The position numbers and the translations under genes were made by a program. Below are positions 43,911-54,430 of a stretch of DNA of 64,000 nucleotides, one piece after another; the first letter of the stretch is position 1, and every line of letters begins with the position of its first letter. This stretch comes from Bidens hawaiensis. Taxonomy: Eukaryota > Streptophyta > Magnoliopsida > Asterales > Asteraceae. The stretch is from positions 62,001-126,000 of the forward strand of contig JAIQDT010002838.1 of assembly GCA_021521415.1 (NCBI GenBank), read 5' to 3'. The notes under the pieces were generated by a model, which was not told where the DNA came from, searched no databases, and saw only the letters and a list, made by a program, of their open reading frames with translations.

Positions 43911-44947
43911 ATGTGAATATAGAGTATTCTTTGTTATAGATATTATTTAAGTAATAATGAGTATTATTAAATAATAAATAAAAGAAAGGAGTACGTTTCT
44001 TAGAGAAAAAGAAACGTAGGGTTTTAAAAGAAATAGTAAACTAAAGGTTATTATAAAAAGAAGAAAAGACATACTTTTTAACTAAAGGTTTTAAAGCAAA
44101 AGAAAAATATAATCGAGGTGACGATTATAAAGACTAAAGGTCTTAAGCCGGATTGTATATCCGACTAACAAAAGGTTATACTCGTACTATTGGTGCGAGA
44201 TAGCAACGGGAAACACCCTCGGACGGTGTTTGAAGCCGATCCAAATAAAAAAGGTGAATATGCCCCTAAAATTTATAAACCCGTTTTAAAACGAGTCAAT
44301 GTGTTAAATGAAAAGGTTTTACATGAGACTACGTGCCTCTAAAACGTTAAAAACAGAGTATAAGTCTAGCCCTCAAGCTTTAGTATACGTTTGTTTGGAT
44401 CCTTACATGTGTGGTAAAATGCGGTGGGCACATCGCACCACACTTGGTTATAGTGACGCTCACCTGCGGGGAGTAATGACCATGTGTATACATACGAGTA
44501 CTTAACTAAGTCGAACGCTGCGGTGTTTGCTGAGGTATTTAGTGTAGAGACTCGAGTTTATAGTTGTATTATTTTAACATAATTATTCCTAAGCCAATAT
44601 GGTGATTAAGTAAAAGAAAATATTTTTACGTCAGCATATTAACCAGCATTCGTTGCTGACGTATTTTCTAACATTTTACAGGTACCCAAGATTAGGGTTT
44701 GAAGAACGAAGTGCTCAAGATATCCGATGGCTCGGATCTTTTTGTTAAACTTAAATATGGTGGTTTTGTAAATTAAAACAAGTAATCTTAAACGAAAACA
44801 TTTGTTCCATCTTTTATATAATGTAAATATTATCTTTTAAATCCACATGTATCAAAAGACTTCCGCTTAAACACGTAACTCTGATTTATTTACAAATGTG
44901 GTACCAACTGTTGGTCGCACTCCCAGGCCTTCGATGGGGCTGTGACA
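43098..44947 (+). repeat. 3' LTR of element A (promoter core deleted)
   Basis: This 1850-bp copy lacks about 125 bp found in the 5' LTR (about 2561-2685), which includes the TATA box. The junction sits at CGAT present at both edges. Four CACGTG boxes remain near 43278-43385. The (AT)n tract has expanded to 43866-43908 compared with 3091-3112. A second gap near 44598 removes a short segment. Confidence 0.9.
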
Positions 44948-44952
44948 CTAAC

Positions 44953-45705
44953 ACACAGCGCTGATTATCAAACAGTCCCAACCAGTGTGACTCAACTAAG
45001 GGAAATTGTATGATTCATTGTATTCAACTAATCAAAACCGTCCTACAAGAAATTATTAAAGCAACCAGCAAACTAGTCTTTATAATTGACATAAACCTAA
45101 ACCGACTAAATGCATAGCAATACTTAACATCAATAATCATAGATTAATCAAAGATAGTTATAAATCATTCGTTCTAAATACATGAGAAATACTGAAAATT
45201 ACAAACTTTACATCCACGGGTATGATTCGAAGAGATTAGCCACTCATGGTGTTGATGGAATATTCAATCTTCATGGATTCTAGAGTTGATTTGATGGAAT
45301 AATAGTGGTTTTTCTCTCCAAGAATAGATTCCAGCCTTCAAAGATGTATCCTCCTCCAAATCCTAATTTTTTTCCTTATATAGGGTTCAGAATGCGACTC
45401 CCGTAGTTTTATTCGGTTCAACACATGGTACTCTAGTTTCAGCAAATGGTACTTTGGCTCAGCAAATGGTACTCTAACTTTAGAGTATACTACTCTAATT
45501 TAGCAAACCATACTTCTAAAAACTCCTGATGTACGCTCCTCTTAGCCCAGCATGTGATACTCTATTTTTAGCAAATGATATGCTAAACCAACTTTTACCC
45601 ATATTCTCTAGTTTTAATCACACGCTATCACACATCATCACGGGTCTGCATTACGTGTTTTTACAGGTCCAAATTAACCGCGTTAATATTCTATGACCTG
45701 TGACA
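44953..45705 (-). repeat. LTR of Athila/Tat-type element, right fragment
   Basis: This is the continuation of 1841-2189 after element A; 44948-44952 is the CTAAC TSD. On the minus strand it would start TGTCACAGGTCATAG at 45705. U3 contains repeated AGCAAATGGTACTCTAA-like words (45410-45600, plus-strand reading). A TATATAA box lies at 45376-45382 on the minus strand. The outer end at 45705 is an estimate; its partner LTR and TSD are not in the window. Confidence 0.5.
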
Positions 45706-46184
45706 TAATAAACACGTATGAAGTACTATTGTTCGTACTAATAACCAAATAAAACTATATAAATAACTAGCTAAAATATGTACAAAATAACCAACCATCA
45801 AAGAGTCAAATGACTCTTTTAGTTGTTCTTAAAGAAACTGAAAATCTGTTGGTGAGTTATACTTAATTCATTTTCTCTCTCTAAAATGTATAATTTTTTG
45901 AGAACCTCTTTAAGTTTTAAGAACTTGAAAGAACTAAAGTAACATTTTTTTTGTTTACATATATGTAATATGTAGGTTACATGACACCGAATCGGCTTTT
46001 TAAATAGGTGTAACTAATGTTTACATTAGTGTAATCATCACACATCTTTGTTCTCTCTTTTAATTCATTTTTTAATCAAATTTAATCTCAGTCACATATT
46101 CTAGACACATTTAAATTATTGGGTGATCCATATTGCGTTCTTAAAATTCTTACAACTCATCAAGTTCTCAAATATCATTCCCTT

Positions 46185-46186
<2 letters not shown>
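45706..46186. other. A/T-rich spacer without recognisable genes
   Basis: I see no ORF with conserved motifs. A short perfect palindrome AGAGTCAAATGACTCT lies around 45800-45815, plus short runs shared with other spacer repeats. Confidence 0.5.

Positions 46187-46234
<48 letters not shown>
46187..46234. repeat. (AT)n microsatellite, left of 46235-46731 element
   Basis: An uninterrupted AT dinucleotide repeat, about 24 units. Confidence 0.97.
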
Positions 46235-46238
<4 letters not shown>

Positions 46239-46728
46239 CATTACGAACATTACGTACGCGAGCACATAGAATGTTGATTTCAGAAACCCAAAATCACACA
46301 ATACACTTATCTGCCCCCGTCGCTCTCCCTCAATCCATCTCCACCACCACCGATCCACCACTCTCCGACGTCAGCACGCCTCCTTCACCATCATCGGAGT
46401 CGACAACGAGGACTCTGCAACTCGCCGGATAAACATGAACGCCGCTCCCCTTGTTTCACAGGTTTTTGTTTAGCTTTTTGATAAGAATTGTAACTGAAGT
46501 CAATTAATCGGTTACTCTTTGAAATCGACTCAATTAATCATCAATTTGAAGCTTCAATCGACCAATTTTGAATTTTGAGTGATGGGTTTTAACCTTGAAT
46601 GTATCGGGAGTTAAGCATGAACGTTTAAAAGTTTAAACCTAAACGTTTTAGGGTTGAGAATTTGGCTTGAACGTTTAAAGTTTTTTAACACTGAACGTAT
46701 TTTGCGTATATAATGTACGTTAACTTAC

Positions 46729-46731
<3 letters not shown>
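46235..46731. mobile_element. Candidate element embedded in a (TA)n microsatellite
   Basis: This is a 497-bp non-AT segment with (AT)n tracts of 48 bp on both sides, the arrangement of microsatellite-targeting elements such as rice Micron. It holds a C-rich coding-like patch (46310-46430) and repeated gaacgttta words (46620-46690). No ORF or clear terminal repeat is visible, so the call rests on context only. Confidence 0.35.

Positions 46732-46779
<48 letters not shown>
46732..46779. repeat. (AT)n microsatellite, right of 46235-46731 element
   Basis: AT dinucleotide repeat of similar length to the left tract. Confidence 0.97.
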
Positions 46780-46783
<4 letters not shown>

Positions 46784-47475
46784 TGTAATTAGTTATCTAA
46801 GAATAATACTTTATTTTAATAAGATGGGTTATTAAAATAGTATTTCTATCCATGGTTCTTTTAAAAAAATTATATGATTGTTTATATTCTATTTAGTGAA
46901 GAGGAAGACATTAATTATAAGGGTTGAGTTATTCTATCAAGACAAACAAAAATGAGAAGTGTGAGAAGACATAATTAATTGATATGTGTCAAGTGATGAC
47001 CAAAGGAAAAAAGTATAAAAGTAATAGTACACATTTTCTCTCTTCAAATGCAAGTCACATGTTAATCTCCTTTCATTTTAAAACATCTATAACTTTTGCA
47101 TATGATATTTAAAATAATAAAATTTTCACCATAATAACAAACATTTTTTTATCTTTAATATGAGTACGTTTTTGCTATATAAAAATAAAAACCAAAAATA
47201 CCTCATTGTGTCTTTTTGCTTACTATTGCGTCTTTTTTTTTTCATTGTGTCTTTCTGTTTGCCATTGTGTTTTTCGTCATTGTGTCTTTTAATTCATCAT
47301 TGTGTGTTTTTTTAAATATTAATAACACCGTTGTATAATAATAATATGTAAATACAATAAAATACCAACAAATTATCTAGTACATAAAACAGAATGATGA
47401 ATACTTATTACACAATAACCTTAAACGTAAAACAAATGATGACTACATATAGCGAAATGACCTGAAACATAAGAC

Positions 47476-48356
47476 TAGAGGTGGCAAATGGGTTGGGTTG
47501 GGTCGAACGAGTCATGGGTCAAAACGAGTTTGGGTCAGAGCAGGTCAATTGAAAAAATGGTTGTTTTGGTTTGGGTATGAATATGTTAGGGTCGAACTGG
47601 GTTTTTTTTTCTTAACGAGAATAACGGCGGAAATATTTTAGTTCTTTTAGACTTTTTTTTTAATTTATATTTTAAGTTATGATTTTTTTATTAAATTTTT
47701 TAGGAGTTTTCTATTAAGATCAAAAACCCTTAAAAAATATTCAAAAATAATAATAAAAAAATCATAACTCAAAATATAAATCATAAAAAAAAGTAAAAAA
47801 ACTAAATGCTTTCTACGTTGTCCTCGTTCCGTAAAATAAAAAAATAAAAAAAACACCAAGAATCGAACCGAAACCGGAAAAATCGACGAAAATTAAACAA
47901 AAAACCCAAATTCGAACCACATCAATCGAAATCGAAAAAATCAATCAAAACAAAACTAAAAGAATTCAAACCAAACAAAAACGAAAGTGAAAAAAACGAA
48001 CAAAACGAGTCCGGAATCGACCTAAATGAAACAAAAGAAACCAAAACCCAATCCGTCCCGTGTGAAAACTCGTGTTGGCTTGAAGCGTAAACCGAACCCG
48101 TTTCGTGCCGAAACTTGTCTTGTACGAAAACCCGTTCTGATCCAAAACATGACATATTTCCTCAGGACACTAACCCACATCGACCCGTTTCTTTAAACTT
48201 GTCGACCCATTTTGACCCGAAAAGAAAAAGATGGAATTTTAAATGACTCATTTTGACCCTTTAGTTAAAACCTTTTACCCAAACCAACCTATTTAATTTT
48301 TAAAACAACTCAAATTGACCCATTTGAAAGGGTTTGGGTCAAGATTGTCACCTCTA
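47476..48356. mobile_element. Non-autonomous hAT-type element with imperfect 8-bp TSD
   Basis: Ends TAGAGGTGGCAA and, complemented, TAGAGGTGACAA. Flanks are cataagac (47468-47475) and caaaagtc (48357-48364), matching at 6 of 8 bases. Subterminal gggt/accc words occur on both sides. The centre (about 47615-47840) is an A/T-rich palindrome. It has no transposase; apparent ORFs are low-complexity frames. Confidence 0.75.
47615..47840. repeat. A/T-rich palindrome inside the hAT element, also found near 53 kb
   Basis: The left arm around aacgagaataacggcgg...tttaagttatgatttttt is mirrored by aaaaatcataactc...ctacgttgtcctcgttccg. The same palindrome type recurs at 53075-53465. It may be an independent foldback element nested in the hAT. 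Confidence 0.55.
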
Positions 48357-48950
48357 CAAAAGTCACAATGATAAATACATATAACACAATGACCCGCAAC
48401 GTAAAACACAATGGAAACTACATATTACACAATGACTTGAACGTAATACACAATGAACAAAATACTATTCTTCTCAAATTAAGTGAATGTCACATGTCAG
48501 TTCAGAACAAAAGACAATAAAAGTATTGCACAATGACTAAAATACAATAATAAGTAGAAAGACAAATGTTGAACACAAAGACAAAACGAAGAACAAAAAG
48601 ACACAATGACATAATCTTTGCTTTAATTTTTATTTTTAATATAAGTACCAATTGAAAAACACAATGACCAAAATCTATACATGATGCATAGAAAAACTCA
48701 TTATAAACACAATAAATTACCAAATAACACAATATAAAAAATTTCACTAATTTTATTTTTATTTATATAACAATATGATATTCATATTAAAGATAAAAAG
48801 CCCTTGTTATTATGCGTTTTTTTAAATGTTGTGTGAAAAAAGTTATGGACGTTTTAAAATTGGGGAATTGACATGCGTCTTGCATGTAGAGAGAGAAAGT
48901 CATCATAAATGATTATTACCATTAATGCCATTCTCATTAAATTTCATTCT

Positions 48951-49195
48951 TAAATTAAACTTCATCATTTAAATTTAAGATCAATGAATTAGATTGATTC
49001 GCATCCTTCTTATTTTTGTTGTACTTTGTATTAGAACCTTATCTTTAACTATAATTGTTTGACAAACTTTTATATCCTAATTTGCTATATATTATTTTGA
49101 TCGTAGTTTGACTTTATTATGAGTGTTTTTTTTTTCAATTTCTAGCCTATACCAACCAAATTTATGTACGCTCTCGTCACATCGTCCGATTATGA
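48951..49195. other. A/T-rich spacer, nothing recognised
   Basis: No coding motif, repeat boundary or RNA gene is visible. Confidence 0.5.
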
Positions 49196-50060
49196 TGTAT
49201 TCGTAACTATAATTTATGTTTATTTAAACGTTATTTAATAAACACAAATAGATATTATGAATTAACACAAAAGTTAACGGTATGTTTGGTATGAGGTAAT
49301 AGATTGGAGAGGGAATGGATTGGACAAATGAATAAAATATATTATTTATATTCTTTGGTCTTGTTTGGTTAACTATAGAAATGAAATGGATTGTTATATT
49401 TTGTTGTTAATTGATAGACATAAAAAAAAGCGAGATGGAAATACAAATGAAAAAAATTACTTCTACCTTAACATAAAGATAAATATATCAACATTAAAAA
49501 ATGACAATGCCGGCAACGATGGTGGTGGTAGCGGTGGTCCAGTGGTGGTGCCGGTGGCGATTGTGGTGGTGGTGAGTGTGGTGTCGGAAGTGACAATGGT
49601 GGTGGAGGCCTCAAAAATGGTGGTCAGGTGGTGAGGTCGTGATGCCAACGGTGGTTGAAATGAATGGTTTTGATGCAATGTGATTTCTTATGTAATTGTT
49701 GATTTCATTTCATTAACCAGCCAAGCACACATTTTTAATCTCTTATAATGATTAATTTTATTCCACATGTCTTTGCTACATACCAAACAATACCCTAGAA
49801 CGTACTTAACTTCGTTTATCGATTCCGATATTTTCCTTCGAGTAAAGTGTCAAAATTGCCCCTGAGGTTTGCTCAATTATGCGACTTTAGTCCAAAAAAT
49901 ATTTTTTTGCATCTGGATCACTGATGTTTCTCATTTCGTGTCAATTACATCCAATATGTTAACCCCGTTAGTTTCAATCATTAAGACAGCGCATAAACGA
50001 CTTTTCACGAAGGTATGAAGGGGCATTTCCGTCTTTTAGGCAGGATACAAATAAATATCA
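49196..50060. repeat. 865-bp tandem duplication, copy 1
   Basis: It starts tgtattcgtaactataat and ends ggcaggatacaaata, directly followed by copy 2. It includes a GGT-rich imperfect minisatellite (about 49517-49640) and, near the end, GAGTAAAGTG plus the region found in Mutator-like termini nearby (49843 onward). Confidence 0.85.
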
Positions 50061-50909
50061 TGTATTCGTTACTATAATTTATGTTTATTTAAACGTTATT
50101 TAATAAACACATATAAATATTATGAATTAACACAAAAGTTCACGGTATGTTTGGTACGGGGTAATAGATTGGAGAGGGAATGGATTGGACAAATGAATAA
50201 AATAGATTAGTTATATTTTTTTGTCTTATTTGGTTAACTATAGAAATGAAATTAATTGTTATATTTTGTTGTTAATTGATAGACATAAAAAAAAGCGAGA
50301 TTGAAATATAAATGAAAAAAAAATACTTCTACCTTAACATAAAGATAAATATATCAACATAGAAAAATGACAATGACGGCGACGATGATGGTGGTAGCAG
50401 TGGTGCCGGTGGCGATAGTGGTGGTGGAGAGGGTGGTGTCGGAAGTGATGACGGTGGTGGTGGCCTCAACAATGGTGGTCAGGTGGTGAGGTCGTGACGC
50501 CAACGGTGGTTGAAATGAATGGTTTTGATGCAATGTAATTTCTTATGTAATTGTTGATTTCATTTCATTAACCAACCAAGCACACATTTTTAATCTCTTA
50601 TAATGATTAATTTTATTCCACATGTCTTTGCTGCCTACCAAACACTACCCTAGAACCTACTTAACTTCGTTTATCGATTCCGATATTTTCTTTCGAGTAA
50701 AGTGCCAAAATCGCCCCTGAGGTTTGCTCAATTATGCGACTTTAGTCCAAAAAATATTTTTTGTGCATCTGGATCACTGATGTTTCTCATTTTTTGTCAA
50801 TTACGTCCAATATGTTAACCCCGTTAGTTTCAATCATTAAGACAACGCATAAACGACTTTTCACGAAGGTATGAAGGGGCATTTCCGTCTTTTAGGCAGG
50901 ATACAAATA
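50061..50909. repeat. 865-bp tandem duplication, copy 2
   Basis: This is the second head-to-tail copy, about 849 bp, with small indels and substitutions relative to copy 1 (estimated above 90% identity by eye). Confidence 0.85.
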
Positions 50910-52990
50910 TACACTCCTAATCCCTAACCCCTTCTAGCTTTTCTCACGTCTGAACTTAACAAATACCTGAACTTCAATTGTTGTCTTCTTTATTTGTTGG
51001 TCAGGTGATATCTGGTGGAATATAAACCAAAAAAATCTGGTCGGTTGAACATGGCAGGTTTGGCTCCTACCTTTGACCAGTTGAAACACCATCTCTATGT
51101 TTTATTATGGTTTGATATGGATTTTAACACGCTGAAAAACAAAAGGCCTCAGTCTCCTATAGCACCACATGTTTCGAACACCTGCAACCACTAGCCAAAC
51201 CCCACCACCGCCTTCATTTCTCCGGCCGCCATCCCCATTTTATGCCCTAAATCTACCGATTGCATAGAAACATACCCAACACTTGGCAGCCACTTGAAAC
51301 CCCCTAAATCAATCTATACTCTCAATCTCTAAACAAATCTGGTTTGATTTTGGTTCAAATTGGCTTCACTTTGGTTTGATTTGAAAGAGACAGAGAAGTT
51401 GGGCCGAGTTTCCGGTAATGAATTTGGTTTTGGTGGTGGTGACGGATAACGCTTGGTGTTGGTGGCGGTGATGAATCTGGTGGTGGTGGTTGTCAGAGTT
51501 GGAAACAGGAGAAGATTGACAGAGAAGGTGGGAATGTGGGATAGATCGTGAATGAGGCTTCGGGGAGTTTTTGCCGTTGGCGACGGCCCTGTAGTGACGA
51601 CGACAAGACCTTGAATGCTTGGCAGGTTGTGACCGATGGTGATGAACATGGCGCAAGCGAGATGATGAAGATGAATGAGAGATTAATTTGAGTTATAAAA
51701 AAGTATAAAAATAAATAACTTGGTAAAAGAACATAAACGCCTTTTAGTTAACAATTAAAATTAAAGAGTAAAGTGTCATTTTCGTTCGTTTGGTCATTCA
51801 TGCTAGTTTCGTCTAAAAACTTTTTTTTCCAACTGCAACCTGAAGTTTCATGATTCATGCCAATTTTGTCCAAATTGCTAACTCCCTTAATTATGTATCG
51901 TTTAAGTCAAAGGCATTTATGTGTTTCTACCTTTTTGTTATTTTTATCGTTTGTTTATAGAAAAGACAAATAAATAAATTTATAATAAACCAAGATAAAT
52001 TAAGAAACTGAAGAATATGCATATTCAGATATTCTAACTCTTCCCCTTCCCTATGTCCACTTACAAATTCCACAACCTCATTCAACATCAATGCAACTCC
52101 GGCGAGCCCATCGGCATCGGCCATATCCACCTTTGTCCTCCTCCGCTTCTGTTAACCTTCTCAACACCACCATCCAGTCTCTGTTCCTTGTCCGCCATCA
52201 CCAATTCAATATTTCAGATCTTCACTAGAATATGATAAAGGTTTTTTGCCTTGATAATTATCTTCAACCCATGGCGATGGTGGTGAACTGGTTATGTCGG
52301 ATCAATAAAGGGTTTATGACCTAATAATTCTCCTCGTCGTCTCATTTCTAGGGTTTTCTGGGAAAAAAAGGAAGAAGAACCACCATCGATCTTCTTTACC
52401 ATCGATTACAATACCGATCGAGAGTGGGCTCGGAGCGGCCGCTGCCGGTGGCAACCACTCATTGCGGCGTTCGATTTGTAACCCATTAAAAACCACCGCT
52501 GGTGACCACGGATCTGGTAGCGGTGTTAAGTACGAAGACGGTGGTGACCGAATTCTTTTGTGGTGGTGGTGTTCTTCGATGGTGGCAGAGAATGGTAGCG
52601 ATGGTGGGTGCGTATGTAGAGAGATGAGATAGAGAGGAAGAGAAATGTTTTTTTTTCTTTTTATTATTGTTATTAGTTTTATAAGATGTTATAAAAGATT
52701 TGAACTTTCTAATAAAGTGATTTTAAAACAATAAGGGTATTTTGGTCTTTTCCAAATAAACTAACAGAAATTTTAGTTGGATTTAGTGATTTGGATAATA
52801 TTTGGACTAAACTCGCATAAATGACCAAACCTAAGGAACGAAAATGACACTTTACTCAAAATTAAATGAGTCAACAAATTGGACATAATTGACCAGAAAT
52901 AGCAAACATCAGTGGTCTAGATGTAAAAAAATACTTTTTAGACTTAAGTCTCATAATTAAACAATACTTACAGACAATTGGGTAAATTTA
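50694..52990. mobile_element. Candidate larger Mutator-like element around a nested one
   Basis: GAGTAAAGTGCCAAAATCGC and about 150 following bases at 50694 have a degraded inverted counterpart at 52867-52985 (shared blocks around the TTGGACATAATTGAC and CATCAGTGGTCTAGATG regions). The right terminus is eroded and no TSD is found. The interior 50910-51760 is less A/T-rich than its surroundings and could include captured host sequence. A fresh element (51766-52857) sits near its right end. Confidence 0.4.
51766..52857. mobile_element. Non-autonomous Mutator-like element with perfect 9-bp TSD
   Basis: Terminal inverted repeats begin GAGTAAAGTGTCATTTTCG on both ends and extend about 90 bp with mismatches. 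The 9-bp TSD AAAATTAAA is perfect (51757-51765, 52858-52866), the length typical of Mutator-like transposons. The interior has GC-richer, exon-like stretches (52050-52200, 52320-52600), as in Pack-MULEs, but I cannot name a source gene. Confidence 0.78.
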
Positions 52991-53059
52991 AAATATAAAG
53001 AGAGACAAAAATGAGAATTGTGAGAAAAATTTGTGATCATACAAGAACCACTTAAAAAT

Positions 53060-53470
53060 AAATTCAAAAAAAGTAAAAAAAAATCATAACTCAAAATATA
53101 AAATAAAAAACGAAAAAAATTAAAAAACTAACATGTTTCAGGCATCATTCCCGTTCATAAAAAAGTACAATAAATGACGAAAAGACACAATGCCGAACAA
53201 AATATAACACAATGTTGAGTAATATAACACGATATAAAGAAAAAAAGACACAGTGTCAAGGAAAAAAGACACAATAAATTAAAAAAATAAACACAAAACA
53301 CAATTATAAATAAAATATATGAGTTTTTTTACTTACCATTGTGGTTTTTTTATGAGAACGAGATAAGCGGTAGAAACATTTTTGTGTTTTTACATTTTTA
53401 TTTTTGTATTAAATTTTGAGTTGTGATTTTTTTTTTTATCTATTTTTTTAAATTCTTTATTTTTCCTTTC
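53060..53470. repeat. A/T-rich palindromic element
   Basis: The left arm (aaaaaatcataactcaaaatata ... cattcccgttcat) is mirrored by the right arm (tatgagaacgagataagcgg ... ttttgagttgtgattttt). It is the same palindrome type as 47615-47840. The preceding gacaaaaatgagaattgtgag (about 53004) also occurs near 46950. Confidence 0.5.
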
Positions 53471-53717
53471 GTTAAACTACCACCAAAAAATAAGAGGAAT
53501 ATGGTATACTTTCTTTGTTATATTATCTCTTGTACTTGATGCAATAGTTGGCGTGCCGTTAACGATGTTTTTTTCACTGTTGGATCTGGTCGCATACTTC
53601 ATGTCCCACATTCTATTTTTTAATTATTTTTTTTATTCTATTTACTTTTCAACTTAGTTATTAAAAACAAGGATAAATGCCACCTTAACATGGTCGTGAA
53701 AACTGTTAGGTAAAAGT

Positions 53718-54422
53718 TAGGGATTAGATCGGTATCGTACTTGCATTCGTGTTCGTATTTTTATTCAAAGGTACCCGATCAAAAATCAAAAAAATTCTGG
53801 GTACTCATACACGTACCGAATTTTATGGTACGGGTACAAGTACGGTTAATGTAGATACGGTACTCGCTTTAGTACCACTTTGTTCTTTTGTTAAAAAAAT
53901 TTTCACTTAACTTGGTATCGAGACCCATACGTAACTACAATCAATTATCTATAATACCAAAATCAAAACCATAATACCACCACCAAAACATAATTTCAAA
54001 ACTAAAATTGAAGCAAATCAACCATGATATAAAATCCACTCATGATGGTTGTTACTAGAAGAAGAAGAAGAAGAAGAAGAAGAAGAAGAAGAAGAAGAAG
54101 AAGAAGAAGAAGAAGAAGAAGAAGCGTTTGATTGGCTTGATTAGAACTCTTAATATTTTGATTATAATTGTTTTCAAAAGTCCACTTGAAGCCTTGGCTC
54201 TTGAGGATATCCCTGTAAAAACACGGTAAGAGTTATGAGTTTTGGAATTCCTAATAAAAACCCCTATATATTTCAACGGGTACCAAGTACCTGTAATATC
54301 CGTACTTGTACATATACCAGAAAGTAACCGTATCTAAATTCAGTAAATCTAGGTATTCATGCCGAATAAACGTGTACAAATACAAATAATGATACAGATA
54401 TTCGGAGAAAGTCTCATTCCTA
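53718..54422. mobile_element. Possible old hAT-like element rich in ggtac words
   Basis: Termini TAGGGATTAGA and complement TAGGAATGAGA are weakly inverted, and 5 of 8 flanking bases match (gtaaaagt, atccaagt). Subterminal regions repeat ggtac/gtacc words. No ORF. Confidence 0.3.
54057..54124. repeat. (GAA)n microsatellite
   Basis: About 22 uninterrupted GAA units. The poly-Phe frame on the minus strand is an artefact of this repeat. Confidence 0.97.
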
Positions 54423-54430
54423 ATCCAAGT

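Larger units (their letters stand above)
2190..44947 (+). mobile_element. Element A: degenerate Ty3/gypsy LTR retrotransposon, outermost of the nest
   Basis: LTRs at 2190-4189 and 43098-44947 both begin TGTAACACCGTG and end TGTGACA, with perfect 5-bp TSDs CTAAC (2185-2189, 44948-44952). A tRNA-Met-type primer site follows the 5' LTR and a GGGGAGGA purine tract precedes the 3' LTR. Without its nested insert it would be about 9.6 kb. The order gag, protease, RT, RNase H, integrase and a chromodomain-like tail is that of Ty3 chromoviruses. All coding parts carry stops or frameshifts. Element B (5741-38903) lies in its gag. LTR divergence of about 6% over the first 150 bp makes it the oldest element of the stack. 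Confidence 0.92.
46990..48950. mobile_element. Long inverted-repeat element split by a hAT insertion
   Basis: The arms are inverted copies: 47020-47300 against about 48400-48930. They share, for example, TTTAAAACATCTATAACTTTT against its complement near 48850, ATCTTTAATATGA, and many cattgtgtc/acacaatga words. Identity is roughly 70-80% by eye. The element has no ORF. Termini and TSD are not resolved. A hAT element (47476-48356) occupies the middle. Confidence 0.55.

Noticed and set aside
47677..48155. Phe/Ser/Leu-rich frames on the minus strand
   Set aside because: Low-complexity translation of the A/T-rich hAT interior; no conserved motif.
49365..49634. Val/Gly-rich ORF
   Set aside because: Product of a GGT-rich imperfect minisatellite; the second tandem copy does not keep the frame.
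51329..51656. Thr/His/Pro-rich overlapping minus-strand ORFs
   Set aside because: Composition follows GGT/ACC repeats. Kept only as possible captured sequence, not as a gene.
54055..54276. Minus-strand ORF beginning with a poly-Phe run
   Set aside because: Artefact of the (GAA)n microsatellite.
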